Source of the DNA: Stictocephala bisonia
Taxonomy: Eukaryota; Arthropoda; Insecta; Hemiptera; Membracidae
NCBI GenBank assembly: GCA_035578905.1
Contig: JAQJVL010000126.1
Coordinates: forward strand, 2,064,517-2,128,516
DNA length: 64,000 bases
Reading direction: 5' to 3'
The notes under the pieces are model-generated. The model saw only the letters and a program-made list of their open reading frames with translations, was not told where the DNA came from and ran no database searches. The position numbers and the translations under genes were made by a program. This document shows, one piece after another, positions 33,513 through 45,559 of the stretch (positions are counted from its first letter, which is position 1; each line of letters opens with the position of its first letter).

Positions 33513-36500
33513 TCTAGGTTCAGGGCCGTAGCTAGGCTGGGGCAACCGGGGCATTGCCCCGGGGCCCCCGGCCAGGGGGGGCCCCCAAATGAAGGTGGAA
33601 AAATTGAAAATGAAATTAAAGTTTATGTGAAATTTATTGATTACTGTAGGGATATTTCATCGAATCATCAAAATGTCTTTATAAAAAAATATTTAAATAG
33701 CTTTTCAATATAAAATAATGGACAGATATTGTTCTCACAGAGATTTCGTAACAAAAATAGACAGACTATCAATCAGCCTGTCAGTTGTCACGCAATTAAA
33801 GAAGTGCAGTTTGCACTTTTAGTTCACCTTACTCCCCCATCCCCAACAGTAATAAACTCGTCCTGACGTCGACGTGACGTAGACGGCTCCGTCTGCCGAC
33901 TGCCTCTGCCACAGCTGACAGACGACAGTGAGAGTGACTACGACTAGTGACAGACAGCCCGGATAAGGTTATGTTATGTTGATGGTAAACTAACACCAAA
34001 AACTGACGTTTTGGCGTTCGCGTCCGTTACTCGTTTGTTACGGTGTTATACAATTTGTATTCTTATTCTTGTATTTGTTAAAATGAAAAGAAGCTATCAA
34101 AGTGGGGCAAAGAAAAGGCAAGACAAGAAGAAAAGAGAAGAGGATGCTTCAAAGTGTTCTTCCACCCTATCTGCTTGGTTAAGTCCTACTACTAGTACTA
34201 CTACAACTAAAAGTACTAATGTCACATCTACATCTAGTACTGAAACTAGACCAATAATTGGTGAGTGGTTTGAATTTAGATACGGTATTTAGGCCTAATT
34301 AATTAGCTTGGCCAATAACTATATAATTAATATCTTAAAATTTAACTATGTTAAAATTAACTGTGTTAAAATTTAACTAGAGTTTGAGTGTTTGATTGAG
34401 TTTAGACCACTGTGTCTGACTCAGACTGCAATCTATTCTAATCTAATAAGCAATGTTTGTTTGTGAATTTATCACTAGTCATATATAGGCTACATATTAC
34501 CTACTATTGTGTAGTGGTAATTTAATTTTTTATGTGACTTTTATGATTCCTTTGGTTTCTACTTCTTTCTGTGTAGGTATTTTATTTGTTTATACATGCA
34601 CAGCAGCACAGCATGAATATCTATCATAGTAATTTTATATCTTTCTGTGATAATATGATGTAAAAAATGCACCACACTCGCTTGCACATTCATTATTTAT
34701 GAGGCCATGTATCTACTCTACTGTATAGGTACATCAGCATCAGCTAGGCTGAGCTAGGCTATGTACTAAAATTGGGCTCGGCAGATTTAGTCCTAATAGT
34801 ATGTTTTTCCAATGCAGGTGAAAGAGGTTTTGTTATATCTTTACAATGTTATTAAAATTGGCTTTAAATTATATGTTATATGTAACTAAATGATATTTTG
34901 ACTTGCTATTTTTTATTGCAGCCTCAGTCCCAGGAAATGAGATTGAAAAGGAAGTTACAGCTCAAGATAACGCTGAAGAAAGTATTGATGAAGAAGTAAC
35001 ATGCCTAGGGCTAGGGCATCAACAAGAAAATTGTGCCAAACCTCCAACAAGTCCTACGTCAAGCAGTGAACTGATCGGCGTAAATGATCAAGTAAGTAGA
35101 CATGCCAAGTACAGAATACTTATATTATATTTTTCAACATAACAACATATGCTGTTTTATCGCCCTAAACATGGAATATTTACGATAAAATATTCCATGG
35201 TTACATGGAAGTAAACAGTATTACTTCCATGTAAACATGGAATTACAGTAAGTCCCTATTGTTATGATCATGTTTGTAAGAAAAAAATACTAATGCATTG
35301 CAATCTACTTACAGGTGGAATGTAGCTGGACGAATAAAATTAATGAAACTTGTTTAAACACCAGAGAACCCCATTTTCCAGACCAGATCATCGATCCAGA
35401 GGTGAAAAAACGAATTATTGAATTAGGACCCTATCAACCAGTTGGCCCATTTCCATATGATGGAAAACAAGGTAGGTCCTTTTCAGACAATTATTTTACC
35501 CTGAAGTCAAAGTCTGGGCTCAAACTGAAAAGAACTTGGTTGTGCTATTCGTCCAAATTGGATTGTGTTTATTGCCAACCTTGCTGGTTGTTTCCCCAGA
35601 AAGGACCTGTAGGAGGATGGATGGGATTCAGGATTAAGGGACTGGAAACATTTGTCTGATCGCATAAAGACACATGAGAATTCACAGCACCATGCTGATT
35701 CCTGCTTGGTTTATGAGCAATGGCGACGTCATGGCTCAATAGACGATGCACTAGAAAAAGGTTTGAAGGAGGAGCGGAATTTTTGGAGGAAAGTTTTGAA
35801 GAGGGTCTTAGATGTCTCCCTTATGTTGGCAACATGCAACCTTCCTTTTCGTGGAGACAGTTGGCATATCACTGATAGAAATAAAGGTAATTTTCTATCA
35901 TTGATTGAATTGCTGTCAAAATATGACACTATCCTAGAAGATCTAATTACAAGGCCTAGTGGTACTGTTAATTATCTCAGTCCAACAATTCAGAATGAAA
36001 TTATTTCTCTGATGGCTAGTGAAGTGCTTAGTGGAATTAAAGAAGAGCTTTTGAGTGCGCCTTTTTTCTCCATAATTTACGACACAACACAAGATGTAAG
36101 TAAAGTAGATCAGCTAAGCAAAGTTTTTCGCTATGTAAAGATTGACCATGACCAACTCGGAAAACCTTGTGAGTTGAGAATTTGTGAAACGTTTACATCT
36201 TTCACAGCAGTTACTGACCAAACCGCTTCGGGGCTAGAAGACGTCATCATAAAATCGATTTCAGAAAAAGGCCTTGACATAACAAAATGCAGAGGACAAG
36301 GATACGATGGTGCATCGGTCATGAGTGGTGTGTATAATGGAGTACAAAAGAGAATCCAAGAACTTGCACCCCATGCCTATTTCATTCACTGTGCCAGCCA
36401 TAATTTGAATCTGGTTCTTAAAGATGCCGTTGAATGCAATCGAGAAATAGCACAATTTTTTGAGACGGTGCAAAATATTTACAGTTTTTTTGGCCACAGC

Positions 36501-38308
36501 ATTGTTCGGTGGCAAGAACTAAAAGTCGTTTCTGGTTGTACAGAGAATCCGAAGGCTCCTGGTCCTAAAGACAAGGTAACATTAAAGACTTTAAACCCTA
36601 CACGTTGGGCAGGGAGATATGAAGCTGTGTACGCTTTAAAGGAAAGGTTCGGTGATGTAATGAAAGCCTTAAATAAAATAATTTTGACAAGCAAAAAGCC
36701 AAAGGAAAGGAATGAAGCTGAGGGGCTCAAAAAAAGGTTAGAATCTTTTAGTTTTGTTTTGGTCTTGACTGTCCAGTGCAAAGTATTAGGGGAAATAAAC
36801 ATTGCCTCAAAATCCTTGCAAACGGAATCTATTGATTTAATGACAGCGTACGATCTCCTAGGCAATGCTTTATTGAAAGTAACCGAACTTCGTTGGTCCT
36901 TTGAAGAAGTCTGTAGTGAAGCAGAAGAAGTATGTTCAAAATGGGGGATTACGATTACCCATGAATTTATTAGCCAACGTGCAAGAAAGGTAAAAAAGCA
37001 CTTTGATGAACTTTGTGAAGACCAAAGACTGACAGATCCTAAAAGCAATTTCAGAGTGACAATATTCTTCCCAATGGTTGATACTATAGTGTCACAAATT
37101 GACAACCGTTTTAAAGGCATGAAGCAAGTGATTGATGCCTATAAAATTGTTCACCCTTCTTTCCTGGCCTCATGTTCAGATGAAGAACTGCGTTGTGAAG
37201 CTGATAATTTTGTAAGCAGATTTTCAGATGATGTAACGCCATTGTTCAAAGCTCAGATTTTATCAGTAAGGAATGCTTTTCAATCCAAATTAAAGGATTT
37301 CAAAGAAGTAAAAGAAGTTGCAAATCTCCTACTCATTGAAAACAGTTCCCTAGCATCAACCTACCCGGATGTACTAACAGCATGCTTTATGTACCTCACA
37401 GTCCCTGTGACATTAGCCAAAGCAGAGAGATCATTCTCAAAATTAAAACTCATCAAAAACTACCTGCGAAGCTCCATGTCCCAACAACGTCTCACTGATT
37501 TGGCTCTTTTGTCTATTGAAAATGACAGAGCCCGAAAAATAGATTTTGACCGAATTATTGATGTTTTTGCTAGTGTCAAGTCAAGAAGAAAGTCTTTTTA
37601 GTAAGTTCAGTTGCATTCTCACTATCAAACTAGTTGGGCAATTTTAAACTTGAGAATGAGTGGGTATTACCACCATTGATCATATATAATCAATGGTATT
37701 ACCAGTATTACCATAAACACCATAAATAAATATACAATTTATTGTGTATTCAAAGGTATTACATAATTAATGATATTACTTGTATGTTTATCTACTAAAC
37801 TATATTGCTTGGATGTAGGCCTAAGAAGAGACTAAAAAGTTTTAAGACATCAGCACTTATGTCTTTATATATTTATTATCTATTGTGAATAAAATTTGAA
37901 AAAATAATTATGTTTTTAATTTTCCTTTCAGCACTATAAATAGAATACCAATCACAATGGTAAGCTGAAAAAATAATGGTTCTAAAAACCAAACTAATGG
38001 CACCAGGGCCAGGAGTCATACAAATTTGCATATAAAATCATTACCAGTTTATGACTTACCGTAGAAATTTGTAAACATAGTTTATGCAAACAATTAAGTA
38101 TTATAGATTTAATAAGAAAAAAAGGTAATAATAATAATAATAGGATAATAATAAAAAAAATGCACATAAATTCTAAGCCTAAAGATCCAATTACTGTATG
38201 CTTATATCTATTAATTAAAAAAAGTGCGAAATATATAACAAAGGGGGGCCCCGAATGGACTTTCTGCCCCGGGGCCTCCAAGGGCCTAGCTACGGGCCTG
38301 TCTAGGTT
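33513..38308 (+). mobile_element. Full-length hAT transposon with 8-bp target duplication
   Basis: The element runs from CAGGGCCGTAGCTAGGC at 33,521 to the inverted end GCCTAGCTACGGGCCTG at 38,300, 4,780 bp. It is flanked on both sides by TCTAGGTT (33,513-33,520 and 38,301-38,308), a perfect 8-bp target-site duplication as expected for hAT. The ends are extremely GC-rich in an AT-rich region and extend inward with CCCCGGGGC blocks. Inside is a spliced transposase gene of the zinc-finger MYM/hAT type. Perfect duplication and good ORF condition point to a recent insertion, with one frame change in the gene. Confidence 0.97.
34084..37601 (+). pseudogene. hAT transposase (zf-MYM/TTF type), three exons plus one frameshift
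   Basis: Exon 1 (34,084-34,260) starts MKRSYQSGAKKRQDKKKREE, a basic N-terminus. Exon 2 is 34,922-35,091 (ASVPGNEIEKEV...). Exon 3 runs from 35,315. Introns are GTGAGT...CAG and GTAAGT...CAG, and the frames join correctly. Exon 3 carries a TTF-type zinc finger (CYSSKLDCVYCQPCWLF). Around 35,620-35,640 the frame shifts by one base; the rest (about 35,640-37,601, some 650 codons) continues with DWKHLSDRIKTHENSQHH, then the RNase H-like core: IIYDTTQDVSKVDQL, GYDGASVMSGVYNGVQ and HCASHNLNLVLKDAV. It ends with the hATC dimerisation region (YLTVPVTLAKAERSFSKLKL). It would cut and paste the element in the nucleus. Apart from the one frame change it looks intact. Confidence 0.92.
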
Positions 38309-38765
38309 ATCAACTTAATTTGAAGAATCAACACAGAAATTTAGTTTTAATTATACTATGAGTTAATTATAAAAGTGCAGACAGTATTTAAATAAATAAA
38401 TAAGGTTTTTATTTCAAGCATACTTCAAAGTACAGACTCTGTTTTACAAGTTAACTCAAGTCAAACAAAAAAATCACATGTAGTAAAATAAATAAAGTAA
38501 TAAAACTTTCTATGGCTTAACATTTTATTTAATAGAAAATCCTTTACTTTTTTTTTGAATCTAGGAAAAATATTACTTTTCAAGTCAGATGGCAGAGAGT
38601 TGTACATTTGGGGTCCAAAGTAAGAAAATCTTTTTTCCCCATTTCAAGATGCACCCTAGATAAATTAGGCAGATCATCATGCCGAGTGCTACGAGGTCTC
38701 ACTTCACCTCTGAAAATAAGTTTTTTATTTAGATAAAGAGGCGTCTCTGACAACAACTTTGTGTA

Positions 38766-40311
38766 CTAATAGCATAGTCTGAAGAAAAAAGCAATCTTCA
38801 TCAGAGAGTACTCGGGCCTGATATCAATATTGGCTAATGTGGTCAAATTTCTTAAACTGAACGAAAAATGTAAAGCACTGTTCTGAAGTCTTGTTAGAAG
38901 TACAACATTTTCCTGAATCAAGCTATATGCAAATACTGGGAGGGCATAATAAATAATTGGAAAAATCATAGCTTTAACAATCTTTAGTTTGGCAGTAGCA
39001 AGTAGGACTGATTTTAACATGTTCATGACCTTCAGCCTACACACAACCTGTTGATAGACATATCTCACATGGTCTGTGAAGCTAAGTTGGAAGTCTATTT
39101 TAACTCCAAGAAGTTTAAGGAATGTACATAGATACATTTAGCTGACCAAAATATTGCCAGCTACGGAAATTTGTCTGCTACCACTGTTGATGTTTCGCTT
39201 GCAGGAGTAAGGCCTGATGTGCATTATAGAACACTTTTCTGTGTTAACCTTAAGCCCACCTTACAAAGGTCTTCATTGACCTGCTGAACTGCTTCATCAA
39301 TCATGTCGAGTGCGTAGGATGAGAGTTAGTGGGAGTTATCAGCCTTAAGTATTGTTCTACAAGATCTGCAGAGTACAGTATAAATAGTATTGGTCCCAAG
39401 CAGTTTCCTTGGGAGACTCCGGCATTCCTGGGTAGCACAGAGGAAAGTGTGCTATCTATCTTAGTCATTTGGGATCTGCGATTGAGGTAAGAAGAGAACC
39501 ACATGCAGGAAAATTCATCAAACTTATAGAATCTTATTTTAGCCAACATCATTTAAAAGTTCACAGAATCAAATGCCTGGGAGTAATCAAGTGCAGTAAT
39601 AAAACTCCCATGGTTTCTGTCCCTAGCACAACACAATTCATCAGTTACATTTAGAAAAGAAGAACTGGTACTAAAACCGTGTCTGAAACCAGTTTGATTT
39701 CAAGGAATGATTGCTTCAGACTCTAAGTGAGAAACAACTTGCTCTGCCACAAACTTCTCCAAAATTTTGGAAATAACTGAGAGAATTGAGATTGTTCGGA
39801 GCAGTGAGACTTGGCTTGGATTTGAGGATTTAGGAATAGGAGTGACTATACTTCTCTTCCAATTGGTTGTGAACATTTTGTAGCCAATGAAGTATTTATA
39901 AGGTGAGTGATAGCTCCAGAACAGTATGGACTCAAACTCCTGACCATTTCCATAGGTATATCATCAACTCCAAAGGCAGGAGTTTTTATAGTTTTCATTA
40001 TTTCTATTACTTTTTTCTCGTTAATTGGCTTAAAACTAAAGGCTACTTTTGTTCTTGTGCACAGATTACTTCGGTAGAACTTTAATTTATCATCACTATA
40101 CCATTACCACAGCCCATATTTGCAAAGTAATGATTGATTTCTTCTGTTAGAAACAGGCAGTTAGTCATTTCAAATCTTTTCAGAGCACTGCCGTTGCGCA
40201 AAACATTCCAAAAACTCTTTGAATCCTTATATTTAAAATTTTTTATAAAATAGTTATTCTTGGCTTGGCATATGGCTACGTTGAGTTTGTTCCTAGCATC
40301 ACAGAATGCCC

Positions 40312-40352
<41 letters not shown>

Positions 40353-41220
40353 AGGAGCATTTAGAAGTTAGATGCACCTTCTTGAAACTATTTTTAAATC
40401 TGGTTAGATCAATGATGTATGTGTTTCTCTAAGGTGCTTTCTTTTTTGTTATAAGCTTTCTCTTTACTGGAGCACAAATATCAAAAATATAGTTTATATT
40501 TGAAGTTAGATTTTGGTTTATTTTGTCTACCTCATTGACCAACTGTGCCTTTTTCCAATTTAATGTTAAGGCACGTTCAACAAACTTGTCAACATCATTA
40601 TCCCTCATGCTGTAATAAGATATAAATTTTTATTTTTAGAAGAAGGCCAGTCACAAAAGATCAACTTGAGGTCTGTAATCTTGACTCCCTTAGAGTCTAA
40701 AATTCCTGAGGTATCAACTACTCCAACATCAAGGATAAGACTCCTACCAATATGGTTAATGAGGGAAGAAGTGGTTTCTGTAACTTGTGTTGGTTCTTTT
40801 ATAAACTGAGTGAGATTCATTAATTGCACTATGTTATTTTAAAACTTGCAGTCAGTCTGGCTTGTATCTAACAGATTGTTGTTTAAATTACCCAACAATT
40901 CAAAATTGTGCTTCAGATGTCATATCAATGAATAAGGTATGACAAAGAGCGCTTAAGCAAGAATATTGAACAGTTGGAGGTTTAAAACAACGTACACACA
41001 TAGTTTATTTATCTTTTGATGGAACCAATCCACAAATATAATCAATGCGAGCATCTAATTCGGGTAGTTGTAGCTGAGTACACTTAATTTCATTTTTAAT
41101 TTAGATAGCACCATCACCAAGTTGAGCGATCCTGTCACTACGCAACAGATAGTAACCTCAGACTTTGATGCTATCTATGGAGATTTCTGGCATCAGCCAG
41201 TGGTCCCTAATAAATCAAAA
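38766..41220 (-). pseudogene. LINE ORF2: endonuclease and reverse transcriptase
   Basis: Endonuclease blocks: SDRIAQLGDGAI, LPELDARIDYICGLV, LGNLNNNLLDTSQTD (a degraded GDFN block) and LTQFIKEPTQVTETTSSLIN, LINHIGRS. Then AFCDARNKLNVAICQAKNNY and YKDSKSFWNVLRN before RT. RT blocks: FDEFSCMWFSSYLNRRSQ, GVSQGNCLGPILFILYSADL, then LLGVKIDFQLSFTDHV, LKIVKAMIFPIIYYALPVFA and QNSALHF. Part of RT around the active site is missing or unreadable near 39,150-39,300. A pure T37 run (A37 in the element sense) interrupts the pre-RT linker. Confidence 0.85.
40313..40349 (-). repeat. Homopolymer A37 inside a LINE frame
   Basis: 37 consecutive T on the plus strand. In the element's sense it reads as poly-lysine in frame just before RAFCDARNKLN. 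Confidence 0.95.
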
Positions 41221-41467
41221 TTAAAATTCCCAATTACTGAACACAATAATGTTTACACACACTATTCGACATACAGTGTTTTTTACTTTTGAGACTTCTG
41301 ACTGCCTTTTTTTTGGTGGTGATTGATTCTAAAAAAGATATTTTCTGTTTATCATTTAGTTGTAGTGATTCATTATTATTATTTGCAATTTTTTTTTACA
41401 TGGCTATTATTAATGGTTATTTGTCTATAGTAATCAGTGTTTAATAAAGAATTCCTCTGTGGTTTCA

Positions 41468-41850
41468 TTATTTGGACATGTTATTGTGTTTATTGACTAT
41501 CATCTTTTTCAGCAAGGATTGCTCATTTATGTTTCCGTTGGAGATAATGATGTTCTTGGCACATCTATTTCGCACATTAGAGTCCACAAGAAATGTTTCG
41601 ATTAGACTGTTCTCCAGATTCAAACTTGTCTTCTGCAACTGATGTGTAGTGATAGGTTGAGACGGTGGAGCATTTATGATTTGCATCAGGGACTTCTTTT
41701 TATTTACCACAAGATTTTAGTGTTTGTGATGGATTTTTCTCACCAGATCAAGAATTTTCTTGGCTACAAATACTTTCTCTTTTCTTGCTGATGTGGAAAC
41801 CATGCTTGGTTTGATATGCTCTTTGCAATAAAAAAAAGGTTGAGAACATG
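41468..41850 (-). pseudogene. Probable LINE ORF1 fragment
   Basis: Eighty open codons (41,468-41,710) plus upstream sequence. The only family hint is NVRNRCAKNIIISNGNINE, which resembles the R-x-NIII-x-G block of LINE ORF1 nucleic-acid chaperones. Its position directly 5' of the endonuclease supports this. Confidence 0.5.
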
Positions 41851-42784
41851 GATGTGTGGACTAGCTCAGATGATATTTATGATGCCATTATTCAATACAC
41901 ATAATTTAAGAATTGTTGGTGTTTGAAAGGTCGCTATCTTCGCACGGACCATTTAACCCTGAACTCCAGTGTACACAAAATTAATACTATCCAGATCGGT
42001 CCGCCGCCACATTGATTTGGAGTTGCGAGTTCACTGTATGTACATAATAAGAGGTTTTAGATTGACCTTATTTTTTACAAGATGTTATGCCACTTTAGTT
42101 TTATGAACAAATGGCCTTAATACAAGTTAACTAAACTAATACATAACTATAAACCTATCCATCACAGCGACAATTATTTTATTGAGACTCAGACCTTCAT
42201 TCATTTTAATATTGAAATATAGTTTAAATATCTAGCATTAGTGAAAAAATTTACCCAGTAAAGATTAACGAAATAAACTAGACAACCATTAACAAAAGTG
42301 GACTCAAGATTTGTTGTGATATTGTTTATAAACTAATTAATATTCAGTACTTGTTTTTAATAAATAATTTTCATTTTTAGACTTTATTATATAGATAAAC
42401 AGATTGATCTAAATTTATTAATTGAATAATCTGCTTGGTTTCTATGTACAAGTTACAAAAATACAATTTTTTTATAATACATTATTATTCTTACTTTGTT
42501 GCTACACTGTTGGTTTATCAGTAAGTCTTATTACGGATAATTTTAGCAATATTATTAATTATAATTTAGTTTATCTAAAATAATACAGGTTAATGTATTT
42601 ACTTGCATTCCTCATTTTAAGACTTCATTATGCAAATATTCAAAGAAAATGGCTACTTTGCTTTAATTTGCTATCAAAGCTACATGAAAAAGACTTAGCC
42701 TAGTTGTAAATTATAATGCAGTTTAATCACACTTGGTGCAAGAACAAGCTAACAACTAAAATACAGCAATTACCTAGCAAATTA
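41851..42784. other. Probable 3' flank of the zinc-finger gene; no other gene
   Basis: AT-rich. On the minus strand several AATAAA-like signals (for example the complement of TTTATT near 42,383) could end the zinc-finger transcript. A short GC-richer patch near 41,940-42,030 is unassigned. Confidence 0.4.
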
Positions 42785-43396
42785 CTAAATAACGACTTCT
42801 ACTTTGATCTGCGACAAAGGAACAAAATCACTACAATATTGTTTAATGTGTGACAGAAGATGGCCTTTCTTGAAATATGATTTATTGCACTTTCCACACG
42901 AGTATGGTCGCTCTAAATTGTGTTCTTTTATATGATAGGTTAGTTGAGACTTAAATATAAATGGCTTATGACATATCTGACAAGTAAAAGGGCGATAACT
43001 AACATGTTCGTTTATCTGATGATGTGTAAGGTGTCGCTTTGAGTCAAAACTCTCATGACAAACAACACATGCGTATATATTAAGTTCATGGATCCTATGA
43101 TGCTTATCAAGGGACTGTTTGCATTTAAATCTCCTTGAGCAATTCAAACAACGGTATGGTCGCTCTCCTGAATGTGACTGAACATGTTTTGCTAAGTTAT
43201 ACTTTCTAGCGAACCTCTTGCAGCAGATATCACACTGGAATGGAAGGGCGTCAGAATGAGTCACCATGTGTGCTACCAAACAACCTTTACGTGCGAAGGT
43301 CTTGCTACAATTGTGACACTTGAAAGGTCGTTCGCCAGTGTGAATTCGAGCATGATCTCTGAGCTGACAGCGGTAATGAAATGTATTCTTACAATC
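42785..43396 (-). CDS. C2H2 zinc-finger protein, last coding exon
   Basis: Last exon of the gene whose earlier exons are at 51,205-51,573 and 52,674-52,766. An acceptor TTTTCCAG precedes GATTGTAAG at 43,396, phase 0. The upstream exon ends FSCQ and this one starts DCKNTFHYRCQLRDHARIH, rebuilding one perfect finger (C-x2-C-x12-H-x3-H). Six more fingers follow with TGERP-type linkers: CHNCSKTFARKGCLVAHMVTH, CDICCKRFARKYNLAKH, CLNCSRRFKCKQSLDKH, CVVCHESFDSKRHLTHH, CQICHKPFIFKSQLTYH and CGKCNKSYFKKGHLLSH. The last ends IKQYC, a C2HC form. Stop after KVEVVI. It is likely a nuclear DNA-binding regulator; the orthologue is not recognised. The open frame runs further upstream into the intron and should not be used. 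Confidence 0.92.
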   Translation of the reverse strand, partial: DCKNTFHYRCQLRDHARIHTGERPFKCHNCSKTFARKGCLVAHMVTHSDALPFQCDICCKRFARKYNLAKHVQSHSGERPYRCLNCSRRFKCKQSLDKHHRIHELNIYACVVCHESFDSKRHLTHHQINEHVSYRPFTCQICHKPFIFKSQLTYHIKEHNLERPYSCGKCNKSYFKKGHLLSHIKQYCSDFVPLSQIKVEVVI

Positions 43397-43502
43397 CTGG
43401 AAAATATAACATGAAAGAATGTTACAGCAATAAAAAACAAGATTTTTACAATTTCTTAATACTCTGAGTTCTTTCAAATTCTTAAATACATACTTTAGTT
43501 GT

Positions 43503-44245
43503 TACAAGCGCTGTTTAGAAAGTAACCTCTGTTTGATCACTGTGTGGGAAGTACAGGGGGTAGGGCCGCCATCTTGCACTGGCGCAAACAGCAGGTCAGT
43601 GGGCGCCCAGCCATATTAGAGTGAAGCTGGTCCTAGGGCTAGTTTGTTTTCAGTAGCTAGTCAAAATGGGTGCTGCAATAAAATTTCCCACGAAGTGTGA
43701 AGTGTGTTCTGTCAAGTTTTGTGGTTTTCTGAAAGAATTGTCTGTGCCTACCAAGCACAAAACTGTCAGTAGCCTAATCTTTCAGAAACCAAAAAATTGT
43801 ACAAAACAGTCCTGGAAATTTGTGGAAATTCTTCCGAAAGTTCTGAGATGATTAAGTGTCGGTTGTCACAAATTTTTTCCTTGATTTTCTTAACCAGATC
43901 ATCAGTGACCACAGACAGCCTGCCACATCTTTCTTCATCATGGACTTTGTTCTGCCACTTTTAAACCTCGATTCCCGAACAACTCCTGCACTCATTACAT
44001 TTGACCCATACACAGGACAAAGTTCTATGAATTGCTGCTGCCGAATACTGTTTAGCTACACTAAATCGAATGACAGAATTCACTTCCCACTTCGCAGGAT
44101 TGTTATATTGCAGCACTCATTTCGACAAGCTAGCGCTAGGACAACCGTCACTCTAATAGTGCGCGCCAGCGCAAGATGGTGGCCCTACCCTCTCTACTTC
44201 CCACACAGTGAGCAAACTGAGGTTATATTCTGAACAGCCCTCATA
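43503..44245 (-). mobile_element. Mariner-derived nonautonomous element in the zinc-finger intron
   Basis: TA-flanked (43,503-43,504 and 44,244-44,245), 739 bp, with inverted ends of about 85 bp: GCTGTTTAGAAAGTAACCTC on the left, and on the right the complement of GGCTGTTCAGAATATAACCT. Shared further in are CACTGTGTGGGAAGTA and GGTAGGGCC. On the minus strand 43,680-43,960 keeps a transposase piece: SVVTDDLVKKIKEKICDNRH, LIISELSEEFPQISRTVLY, the mariner helix-turn-helix region. The rest of the transposase is lost. Confidence 0.87.
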
Positions 44246-44764
44246 GATATAGCAATAAGAGCCCTGTAAGGTCTCTAAGGGCATTTACCACCACCAATAA
44301 CCTGTCTCTTACCCAACCATAATGTTAAGTATACAAATGGTATACAAGCATATTGAACTCTTAATTACAGCAATTAAGAGTTTTTAAGAATTGGAAAATC
44401 CAGCTAATTCAATTCTAATCTTAATTGTCCAAGTAAAATGATTGGGGTCAAACTTAATTTAGTAAGGATAAATGGCACCATTATGATTATTGTATTTAGT
44501 AGTTTATAAGAAGAAGTAGAATAAGTTAACACAGAATAACTAGAATATCAAAAGACACACTCTGTAATATACTTCCATGTTCTAGATATCTAAGACTCTA
44601 AATATACCATAATATCAAGTTACCAAATACTTGTTTTTAGTGCAAGTATCAATAATTACACTGTAAAACAATTAAAATGGTACGTTTTGATCATAGCATG
44701 TATTTTTTAGTCTAAATAATATATATATACGTAAATGCCAAATTTTAAAACAAGTCAGATGAGA
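44246..44764. other. Intron sequence, nothing recognised
   Basis: AT-rich intronic DNA of the zinc-finger gene. Confidence 0.5.
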
Positions 44765-45282
44765 CAAATTGATATTCATTAAAATTCATGTTTATGGCCC
44801 CTGGACTATTATTTTGACAAACTAGGCTACTCTTACCTCCGTCAATAATCCAATAAAACACTTTATTAAGCTGACATGTTTCGTTGCTATCACAACATTT
44901 TCAAAGCTTGCAACTCGTCAATCACATAAAACTAAACATTAAAAACACAGAACACACGGTGACACGAACATAAAATACATTTAGATAGCGCTATCATCCC
45001 GACCCGGCACTGGTTGGTAGAAGACTCACAACCAACCAGTGCCGGCACTGGTTGGTAGTCTTCTACCAACCAGTGCCGGGTCGGGATGATAGCGCTATCT
45101 AAATGTATTTTATGTTCGTGTCACCGTGTGTTCTGTGTTTTTAATGTTTAGTTTTATGTGATTGACGAGTTGCAAGCTTTGAAAATGTTGTGATAGCAAC
45201 GAAACATGTCAGCTTAATAAAGTGTTTTATTGGATTATTGACGGAGGTAAGAGTAGCCTAGTTTGTCAAATTGATATTCATT
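44765..45282. mobile_element. Near-perfect 458-bp palindrome flanked by a 16-bp direct repeat
   Basis: 44,813-45,270 folds back on itself almost base for base; the centre (about 45,025-45,060) is a smaller palindrome of CCAACCAGTGCCGGCACTGG. The insert 44,781-45,266 is bordered by CAAATTGATATTCATT at 44,765-44,780 and 45,267-45,282, an exact 16-bp target-type duplication. Arms contain ATAGCAACGAAACATGTCAG and TTAATAAAGTGTTTTATTGG. CGAAACATGT with AATAAA-like text recalls the ends of Penelope-like elements, but no protein is present. It lies in the zinc-finger gene's large intron. Confidence 0.93.
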
Positions 45283-45559
45283 TATTTCCAACGTTATTAA
45301 GTAAATACAGAACAAAAGGTGGCTTTAGAAAAAGAGCCTACATTAAAATGGAGATATTTTAAATTTAATGTGATAGTATAGTTTTTAACTGACTAACCTT
45401 ATATATTTTTTTTTCATTATAAAACTACTTAGGAATAGGAATTGAAAACATAATTTTTGTACTACAATGTCTCATAAGTTAACAGCCTTTTTTCCAGAAA
45501 AAAGCATAATTTGCATCCGACATGGTCTGGTTACCAACAAGCATGAATAATAGGCTTAA

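Larger units (their letters stand above)
38400..41850 (-). mobile_element. Nearly full-length LINE (CR1/Jockey-like), inactive
   Basis: Minus-strand element with an ORF1-like region (41,468-41,850), endonuclease (about 40,600-41,220), RT (about 39,150-40,600) and C-terminus (38,766-39,137). It ends in a TTATTTATTTATTTA simple tail at 38,390-38,410. Stops and frame changes occur throughout. It begins only 92 bp past the hAT target duplication. Confidence 0.85.

Noticed and set aside
35652..37120. Minus-strand open frames inside the hAT transposase
   Set aside because: They overlap the well-supported plus-strand transposase and show no domain.
43666..44233. Two plus-strand open frames of 61 and 125 codons
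   Set aside because: They lie inside a TA-flanked mariner MITE whose real transposase piece is on the other strand.
44813..45270. Hammerhead ribozyme in the palindrome
   Set aside because: I found GAAAC- and GTC-like pieces but no CTGATGA core, so the motif is not supported.
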